From JAWOFN01 sp046497505 [NCBI: bacterium] (GTDB taxonomy: Bacteria > Blakebacterota > Blakebacteria > Blakebacterales): DNA of 5,883 bases. The translations under genes and the position numbers were made by a program. Below the pieces are notes generated by a model. The model was given only the letters and a program-made list of their open reading frames with translations. It did no database searches and was not told the origin of the DNA. Positions 1 to 3,549 of this stretch are shown here, one piece after another. The stretch covers positions 1 through 5,883 of the forward strand of contig JAWOFN010000041.1 of assembly GCA_046497505.1 (NCBI GenBank), read 5' to 3'. Position 1 is the first letter of the stretch. Each line of letters begins with the position of its first letter.

Positions 1-224
1 GCCAGACTGGTGAGCAGGTCGTTCAGCCCGGCCAGGGGGATCCGGTGGTCCTCCGCTTCCGCCAGGGCCCGCAGGAGTTCCTGGAAGCGCAGCCTGTTCG
101 ACGGCAGCGCCCGGCTGAGCATGTAGCTGGAGAGATCCTGCCCGGATGCCTCGGCCAGGCGTCGTATGGTCTGCTTCTCACGGGGGGTGACCCGTATCTG
201 GATCTGCGCGGTTCGGTTGGCCAT
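1..224 (-). CDS. Ribbon-helix-helix antitoxin-like protein, C-terminus beyond window
   Basis: The leftward frame begins MANRTAQIQIRVTPREKQTI and stays open to the window edge, giving 74 visible residues with no stop. The first 10-13 residues (AQIQIRVTP) look like the DNA-binding beta strand of a ribbon-helix-helix protein. They are followed by two predicted helices (about residues 14-25 and 31-40, the second reading LSSYMLSRAL), as in DUF1778/TacA-like antitoxins and plasmid mobilisation accessory proteins. From about residue 45 a second helical part (RFQELLRALAEAEDH) would normally contact a partner protein. The start is uncertain: ATG at 224 fits the usual short RHH N-terminus, but an in-frame ATG at 260 would add 12 residues (MDTRSLAGYHDV). 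Neither has a good Shine-Dalgarno sequence. A perfect 14-bp palindrome covers the ATG at 224 and may be an autoregulatory operator. A toxin or partner would be expected to the left, outside the window. The RHH fold is fairly sure; the antitoxin role is inferred. Confidence 0.72.
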   Translation of the reverse strand, partial: MANRTAQIQIRVTPREKQTIRRLAEASGQDLSSYMLSRALPSNRLRFQELLRALAEAEDHRIPLAGLNDLLTSL

Positions 225-234
225 GACGTCATGG
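221..234. promoter_or_regulatory. 14-bp perfect palindrome over the RHH gene start (candidate operator)
   Basis: CCATGACGTCATGG reads identically on both strands and contains the ATG at 224. It is flanked by cggtt (214-218) and aaccg (236-240), which are also reverse complements but offset by one base, so the dyad extends to about 27 bp with one asymmetry. RHH antitoxins commonly bind short palindromes at their own promoter or start, so autoregulation is a reasonable inference. If translation starts at 260, the palindrome lies inside the coding region instead. Confidence 0.4.
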
Positions 235-304
235 TAACCGGCCAGAGACCGAGTGTCCATACCTATGTATTGACATTATTTCCCGTGAGACCTCACTGCG
301 CATC

Positions 305-520
305 TCAGCCCTCCTCCGCCCGCATCATCCTGCAGGCGTCAGCGAAGGAAGTGACCTGGCGGAGCCGGGCCAGGTACCGCACATGGGCCAGATCCCCTTC
401 CTCCTGTTCCATGATCTGGTAGAGACGGTGGTCTGTACCCGGGATGGAGACCCTCGGAACAGGGCCCCCATCTCTCCCCCATTCCTGAAACTTTCGACGT
501 ATGCTCTCGGGTAGGTCCAT
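305..520 (-). CDS. Uncharacterised 71-residue protein within toxin-antitoxin cluster
   Basis: A complete small leftward frame runs from MDLPESIRRKFQEWGRDGG to a TGA stop at 305-307. I do not recognise the family. The product is soluble-looking, with no signal peptide or membrane segment. A charged N-terminal helix (about residues 4-16) ends in GRDGG. A short P/S/G-rich link follows, then a helical, charged C-terminal half (about residues 32-70: HRLYQIMEQEEGDLAHVRYL, then ARLRQV and the tail). The N-terminus faintly recalls small proteins with an IRxxFxxxGRxGG start, but the match does not extend further. It begins 31 bp after the nucleotidyltransferase stop, and that gap carries an extended -10 promoter and a dyad. 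The RHH gene follows 44-80 bp downstream. No clear Shine-Dalgarno precedes the ATG. Codon use is less GC3-biased over its first 20 codons than in neighbouring genes. It could be a third component or regulator of a neighbouring module; that is inference only. Confidence 0.6.
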   Translation of the reverse strand: MDLPESIRRKFQEWGRDGGPVPRVSIPGTDHRLYQIMEQEEGDLAHVRYLARLRQVTSFADACRMMRAEEG

Positions 521-532
521 ACATCGATAATG

Positions 533-549
533 TACTTAGGGGGTAAGTA
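533..549. repeat. 17-bp dyad TACTTA-N5-TAAGTA (candidate operator)
   Basis: Perfect 6-bp inverted arms (TACTTA at 533-538, TAAGTA at 544-549) flank a GGGGG spacer (CCCCC on the leftward strand). One arm overlaps the extended -10 at 546-551, so a protein bound here would block that promoter. The spot lies in the short AT-rich gap between the nucleotidyltransferase and the 71-residue gene. The binding protein is unknown. The XRE-type protein encoded at 1015-1383 and the 71-residue protein itself are both candidates. Confidence 0.5.
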
Positions 550-554
550 TATCA
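546..554 (-). promoter_or_regulatory. Extended -10 promoter for the 71-residue gene
   Basis: On the leftward strand the sequence is TGATATACT, matching the extended -10 pattern TGnTATAAT at all but one position. Its TGA is also the stop codon of the nucleotidyltransferase gene. No good -35 element lies upstream, as is usual for extended -10 promoters. The predicted transcription start is near 539, giving a leader of about 19 nt before the ATG at 520. Confidence 0.5.
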
Positions 555-1040
555 GGCGTTGGAATCGCGATCCTCATCGGCCCTCGGGTCCAGCGTCGCC
601 AGGGCATCACGCAGGACCGGGAGTGCCAGCCGGTCCTTCTGCCGTCCCGAGGCCTCCTTGCTGGCGATGATCCGTTCCAGGCTGAGGACGGGGACCCCTA
701 CCCCATCAAGATCGACCAGGATCGTATTCTGCTGTTCTTCCTCGAATGGGCCGAGTCCTTGCATGTGCACCACGATATCGAACAGCTTCGCCCCGCCACC
801 GGCCAGCATGGGAGGACGATCACCGGTGGGCGGGATGTAGGCCCCACCCACACGATCCAGCGCGCTGCGAAGCCCGGGATCGGTGAGGTCCTTGAACCAG
901 AGATCCACATCCTGTGTCACGACCGGCGCACCCTGCAGGGCGGCGGCAGCCAGTCCCACCAGCATGAAGTCCACTTCTTCAGCCAGAAGGGCCGTGAGGA
1001 ACCGCAGTTCCTCCTCACCGAACAGCAGCGGTTCGTCCAC
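552..1040 (-). CDS. MNT/AbiEii-like nucleotidyltransferase, putative toxin
   Basis: A 162-residue protein with a minimal nucleotidyltransferase (pol-beta fold) layout. A signature-like strand and turn, FMLVGLAAAALQG (residues 25-37), is followed by the metal-binding pair D44/D46 in TQDVDLWF and a third acidic residue, D88, in KLFDIVVHM. Near the C-terminus SLERIIASKEASGRQKDRLA (about 120-139) matches the K...GRxKD region typical of AbiEii-like and related nucleotidyltransferases. Family members transfer nucleotides to tRNA or to a partner protein and often act as toxins. The usual GG or GS of the signature is GL here, so activity is not certain. The start is GTG at 1040, with a strong AGGAGG 10 nt upstream. 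The first 26 bp overlap the preceding HTH gene, indicating translational coupling and a functional pair. The C-terminal tail (PRADEDRDSNA) is acidic and probably disordered. The fold is well supported; the substrate is unknown. Confidence 0.78.
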   Translation of the reverse strand: MDEPLLFGEEELRFLTALLAEEVDFMLVGLAAAALQGAPVVTQDVDLWFKDLTDPGLRSALDRVGGAYIPPTGDRPPMLAGGGAKLFDIVVHMQGLGPFEEEQQNTILVDLDGVGVPVLSLERIIASKEASGRQKDRLALPVLRDALATLDPRADEDRDSNA

Positions 1041-1383
1041 GTCGCAGCGACCTCCTCAGCCGTTCGATGGGTGGTTCCTTGAGCAGGATCAGCGTGTGGC
1101 GGACGTTGTCGGTATCCACCTCCGGTGCCCGATCCCTGACGGTCTCCACCTCTTCCCAGAGCCGTCGGGCCCACCGCTCCTGCGGGCTCTCGTCCACCAG
1201 GATCGTTCCCGCCGACACGCCGAGGGTCTCGGCTACCGATTCGATGGAGTCAGGCAGGATGCTCTCTCTGCGGGCCAGGGAGTAGAACGCGTTCCGGCTG
1301 ACACCGGCCTCTTCCAGGAGATCGGTGAGCGTCCAGCCACGCTGGTCGGCCAGGTGCTTGATATGGTCAAGGTCCACGTGCAT
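1015..1383 (-). CDS. XRE-type helix-turn-helix protein, putative antitoxin or regulator
   Basis: A 122-residue protein starting MHVDLDHIKHLADQRGWTLT. Residues 7-62 form an XRE/Cro-like helix-turn-helix: LTDLLEEAGVS (about 19-29) as the positioning helix, RNAFYSLARR (30-39) as the recognition helix, and SIESVAETLGVSAGTIL (about 46-62) closing the fold. Residues 66-122 are helical and strongly charged, ending in an Arg-rich tail (ERLRRSLRRGR), and may contact the neighbouring nucleotidyltransferase. The gene overlaps that gene by 26 bp, the usual antitoxin-first arrangement. ATG at 1383 was chosen because it lies just before the domain and just after a good promoter; the leader would be only about 4 nt, so translation may be leaderless. 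A GTG two codons later is the alternative. The open frame runs further upstream, but that extension only shadows the PIN gene. The DNA-binding domain is clear; the antitoxin role is inferred from context. Confidence 0.78.
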   Translation of the reverse strand: MHVDLDHIKHLADQRGWTLTDLLEEAGVSRNAFYSLARRESILPDSIESVAETLGVSAGTILVDESPQERWARRLWEEVETVRDRAPEVDTDNVRHTLILLKEPPIERLRRSLRRGRTAAVR

Positions 1384-1393
1384 GATGTGTGCC

Positions 1394-1422
1394 AGTTTAT
1401 GGTACAAGCCGGCCTTTGGCAA
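1394..1422 (-). promoter_or_regulatory. Sigma70-type promoter for the HTH-nucleotidyltransferase pair
   Basis: Leftward TTGCCA (1417-1422) and TAAACT (1394-1399) are separated by exactly 17 bp. The -35 element matches consensus at 5 of 6 bases and the -10 at 4 of 6. The predicted start of transcription, near 1387, lies about 4 nt before the ATG at 1383. This would give the HTH-nucleotidyltransferase pair its own transcription, separate from the Phd-PIN pair, whose last stop is at 1425-1427. Confidence 0.5.
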
Positions 1423-1424
1423 GG

Positions 1425-1850
1425 CTAGGGGGCGCGGCGTACCTCGGCCAGTACCGGGTCGATGACCAGGCCCGGGGTCCGCTCGAAGTGCTTGATGTTC
1501 CCCGTGACCAGATGCAGGCCATGGTATCGGGCCGTGGCGGCGATCTGGAGGTCGGCCTCCGGAAGCGGCATCCCCCTCTTCTCCAGATTGGTTCGGATCT
1601 CCCCGTAGACCCGGGCGGCGGAGCGATCGAAGGGGAGGACCGTGATGGCGGGAAGCAGCCGGCGCTCGATGTGCTCCAGGTGACGGTCCCCATCCGCCGC
1701 CCGAAGGGCTCCGTGGTAGAGCTCGGTCAGGCATACCGCGCTAATGAACTGCTCCTCCCGAGGGATCGTCTTGAGCCACTCCAGGTACCCGGAAAGCGGC
1801 CTGGACCTCATGACCTCGGAGATCGCGTCGGTGTCGAAGAGCCGGGGCAT
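1425..1850 (-). CDS. vapC: PIN-domain ribonuclease toxin, VapC family
   Basis: A 141-residue protein of normal VapC length. The PIN-domain layout is intact: FDTDAISEV with D6/D8 at the first strand, E43 in SAVCLTELYHG, and D100 in LPEADLQIAATARYHGLHLV. The TGNIKHF stretch (116-122) closes the active site, with N118 where many relatives have the fourth aspartate; Asn here is common in VapC. These acidic residues bind Mg2+ or Mn2+ for endoribonuclease cleavage, in the family usually of tRNA or rRNA; the target cannot be read from the sequence. ATG at 1850 has an AGGGGG Shine-Dalgarno 7 nt upstream, inside the end of the antitoxin gene, which stops 2 bp earlier. This is the classic antitoxin-toxin operon order. 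Toxicity would be neutralised by the upstream Phd/YefM-type partner. Confidence in the family is high. Confidence 0.93.
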   Translation of the reverse strand: MPRLFDTDAISEVMRSRPLSGYLEWLKTIPREEQFISAVCLTELYHGALRAADGDRHLEHIERRLLPAITVLPFDRSAARVYGEIRTNLEKRGMPLPEADLQIAATARYHGLHLVTGNIKHFERTPGLVIDPVLAEVRRAP

Positions 1851-1852
1851 TT

Positions 1853-2161
1853 TCAGTCCCCCTCCCTGTCGTCCTTCTGCTGCGGATCCTCCAGGTCGGG
1901 GACCGCCCGGTAGGCGGTCCGGGGGTGCTCGGCCACCACCCTGACCAGGTCATCCGATCCCTCCCAGCCGCCGGCTACCCTGGCCAGGCCGCCCTCAGGG
2001 CCGGCGGAGCGGAGCTTCTCCAGGCGTTCGACGTCCTCCGCCGGGATGATGGCAGCCACCGGCTTGTCGTGACGCGTAAGGAGTATCAGCTCCCCCGCCT
2101 CGGCCTTCCGTACGTATTCGGCCAGCCGGGCCTTGGCCTCGCTCATGGGCACTTGCAGCAT
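1853..2161 (-). CDS. Phd/YefM-type antitoxin paired with VapC
   Basis: The core reads MLQVPMSEAKARLAEYVRKA, then EAGELILLTRHDKPVAAIIP, which is the typical N-terminal DNA-binding domain of Phd/YefM antitoxins (V/M-SEAKARL, then a strand with a basic turn and PVA). The C-terminal part contains GGLARVAGGWEGSDDLVRVV, resembling the toxin-binding tail of VapC partners. A further, highly charged extension of about 25 residues ends DPQQKDDREGD. I chose ATG at 2161 (102 residues) because it sits directly before the conserved domain and has GGGGTGAT just upstream. ATG at 2194 is in frame and adds 11 residues (MTYLDPSGVIR) but has no Shine-Dalgarno and overlaps the TGACT repeats. The gene is followed 2 bp later by vapC. 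The protein would neutralise the RNase and, as is usual for the family, repress its own promoter. Confidence 0.9.
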   Translation of the reverse strand: MLQVPMSEAKARLAEYVRKAEAGELILLTRHDKPVAAIIPAEDVERLEKLRSAGPEGGLARVAGGWEGSDDLVRVVAEHPRTAYRAVPDLEDPQQKDDREGD

Positions 2162-2188
2162 CCGGATCACCCCGCTCGGATCGAGATA

Positions 2189-2210
2189 AGTCATTCTGAC
2201 TACTCTGACT
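2189..2210. repeat. TGACT direct/inverted repeat cluster (candidate antitoxin operator)
   Basis: AGTCA (2189-2193) and TGACT (2197-2201) form a perfect 5-bp inverted repeat with a 3-bp spacer. TCTGACT occurs twice, at 2195-2201 and 2204-2210, with a 9-bp period. The cluster lies 28-49 bp before the preferred antitoxin start and covers the alternative ATG at 2194. Short tandem or inverted sites are typical of operators bound by Phd/YefM antitoxins and their toxin complexes, so autoregulation is a fair inference. Confidence 0.4.
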
Positions 2211-2267
2211 CATCCCAACCCGGATCGGCCCTCGGCACAAGCAGCAGCGGTGGGAACGCAGCACCCC

Positions 2268-2297
2268 TTCCAAATCGCCCGTATCACCGTGTATCCT
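2268..2297 (+). promoter_or_regulatory. Weak candidate promoter for the dehydrogenase gene
   Basis: TTCCAA (2268-2273) and TATCCT (2292-2297) are spaced by 18 bp, 40 bp before the start codon of the dehydrogenase. Both boxes are poor (3 of 6 and 4 of 6 matches), so this is only the best candidate in the 143-bp divergent intergenic region 2195-2337. Nothing else was recognised there apart from the TGACT repeats and the ribosome binding site of the dehydrogenase. Confidence 0.25.
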
Positions 2298-2337
2298 GGA
2301 GCCTGACAACGATGCGTCCCAGCCAGGAGATCGAAGC

Positions 2338-3426
2338 ATGAAGGCCGTGGTATTCCGCGAGCACGGAGGATCCGAGGTCCTCGAGACCACCGACCTCCCC
2401 ACCCCCGAGCCGGGCCGGGGCGAGGTCCGGATCCGCATCGAGGCGGTGGCCATGAACCACCTGGACCTCTGGGTCAGGGGAGGCCTGCCCGGTCCGCCCC
2501 TGGAGATGCCCCACCTGCTGGGGAGCGAGATGGTGGGGGTGGTGGAGGCCCTGGGCGAGGGATCGCAGTCGAGCGGCGTCGAGGGCCCGGACGGGGCCCC
2601 TGCCCTGCTGGGCCTCTACAACGAGCCCATCTTCGAGGGGCAGCGAGTGCTGGTCTCCCCCATGCTCTCCTGCGGTCGGTGCGAGTACTGTTTGCAGGAC
2701 TGGGACGGTCTGTGCGTCGAGGGCTTCAAGATCTTCGGGGCCCAGATCCCCGGGGGCTACTGCGAGGAGAAGGCGGTGCCCGCCGAGGCCTGCATCCCCC
2801 TGGAGCCGGACGACGACCCGGTGGCCTGGGCAGCGGTGCCCCTGACCTTCCTCACCGCCTACCACATGCTTCACACCCGGGCGAAGCTCGTGGCCGGCGA
2901 GACCGTGCTGGTCCACGCGGCGGGCTCGGGGGTGGGGAGCGCGGCCATCCAGATCGCCAAGCGGGCAGGAGCGACGGTCTATACGACCGCCTCCACCCAG
3001 GAGAAGATCGACAAGGGGATGGAGCTGGGTGCGGACGTGGGGATCGACTACACCGAACACGACTTCGACGAGGTCATCAAGGAGCTCACCGGCGGCCGGG
3101 GCGTGGACGTGGTCTTCGAGCACGTTGGGGCGGAGATCTTCGACGCCAACCTGAAGTCGCTGGCCCGGGGTGGACGCCTGGTGACCTGCGGTGCCACCAC
3201 GGGCCCGGAGGTGGAGCTGAACCTGCGCTACCTCTTCGTGAAGCAGATCACCCTGCTGGGCTCCTACATGGGGGGTCGGAGAGAACTGCTGGAGGTGGTG
3301 CGCGGGGTGCGCGACGGCGAGTTCGTCCCGGTGGTGGACCGCACCTTCCCGCTGGAGAAGGCACCCGAGGCACACCGCTACCTGGAGGACCGCAGGCAGT
3401 TCGGGAAGGTGGTCCTCCTGCCCTGA
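2338..3426 (+). CDS. Zinc-binding MDR dehydrogenase / quinone-oxidoreductase-like
   Basis: A 362-residue medium-chain dehydrogenase/reductase. The N-terminal GroES-like catalytic domain spans about residues 1-165. C112, C115, C118 and C126 (CGRCEYC...C) form the structural zinc lobe. The Rossmann fold begins near 187, with the nucleotide-binding loop HAAGSGVGSAA (193-203). GGRGVDVVFEHVG (252-264) and ARGGRLVTCGATTG (276-289) are typical later core motifs. Where true alcohol dehydrogenases have the catalytic-zinc Cys, this protein has N40-H41 (MNHLDLWVR), and GSE (62-64) replaces GHE. It therefore probably lacks a standard catalytic zinc and reduces or oxidises a substrate in the quinone oxidoreductase manner with NAD(P)H. 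Residues about 76-99 (SQSSGVEGPDGAPALLGLYN and following) appear as an insertion relative to shorter relatives. AGGAGA at 2325-2330, 7 nt before the ATG, fixes the start. The substrate is unknown. A neighbouring amino-acid symporter does not clearly define a pathway. Confidence 0.9.
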   Translation: MKAVVFREHGGSEVLETTDLPTPEPGRGEVRIRIEAVAMNHLDLWVRGGLPGPPLEMPHLLGSEMVGVVEALGEGSQSSGVEGPDGAPALLGLYNEPIFEGQRVLVSPMLSCGRCEYCLQDWDGLCVEGFKIFGAQIPGGYCEEKAVPAEACIPLEPDDDPVAWAAVPLTFLTAYHMLHTRAKLVAGETVLVHAAGSGVGSAAIQIAKRAGATVYTTASTQEKIDKGMELGADVGIDYTEHDFDEVIKELTGGRGVDVVFEHVGAEIFDANLKSLARGGRLVTCGATTGPEVELNLRYLFVKQITLLGSYMGGRRELLEVVRGVRDGEFVPVVDRTFPLEKAPEAHRYLEDRRQFGKVVLLP

Positions 3427-3457
3427 GCCCGGTCTCCGGGAGAACGGACCCGGGCTC
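3425..3457 (+). terminator. Hairpin at the end of the dehydrogenase gene (weak terminator candidate)
   Basis: GAGCCCGG (3425-3432, overlapping the stop codon) pairs perfectly with CCGGGCTC (3450-3457) across a 17-nt loop. The loop itself holds a TCTC/GAGA mini-stem. The stem is very GC-rich, but no T-run follows, so it is not a standard intrinsic terminator. It may act as an mRNA 3' stabiliser or attenuator. Confidence 0.3.
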
Positions 3458-3549
3458 CGATCATGGAAGTGCCGGATGGCGCAAGCCGGGATACCCTTTG
3501 AGAGGGATTGGACGGTCCGCAGCGGGGTGGGATCCCCGGGAAAGGCAGC
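3458..3549 (+). promoter_or_regulatory. Hairpin-rich leader before the symporter gene
   Basis: Three short hairpins can be drawn. They are GGC-GCAA-GCC (3478-3487, a GNRA-type loop), CCCT-TTGAG-AGGG (3494-3506) and CGGGG-TGGGAT-CCCCG (3523-3538). The last lies immediately before the GGGAAAGG ribosome binding stretch, so it could influence initiation. I saw none of the conserved boxes of the glycine riboswitch, which often controls AGCS genes. No convincing promoter was found in the spacer, so co-transcription with the dehydrogenase is possible. Confidence 0.25.

Noticed and set aside
270-275. Perfect TTGACA on the plus strand.
   Set aside because: No -10-like hexamer occurs 15-19 bp downstream (the sequence is around tcactg), and it would only drive transcription antisense to the 71-residue gene.
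45-422. 125-codon plus-strand frame across the RHH and 71-residue genes.
   Set aside because: It is opposite two better-supported genes, covers the AT-rich intergenic promoter region, and shows no recognisable motif.
1384-1734. Upstream extension of the HTH frame to 1734.
   Set aside because: The extra residues are Pro/Arg/Gly-rich and simply overlie the PIN gene in another frame. The conserved domain begins at 1383.
3427-3549. Possible glycine or cyclic-di-GMP riboswitch before the symporter.
   Set aside because: The symporter family and a fragment resembling GCCGGGATACC prompted a check, but the conserved core boxes of neither class were found.
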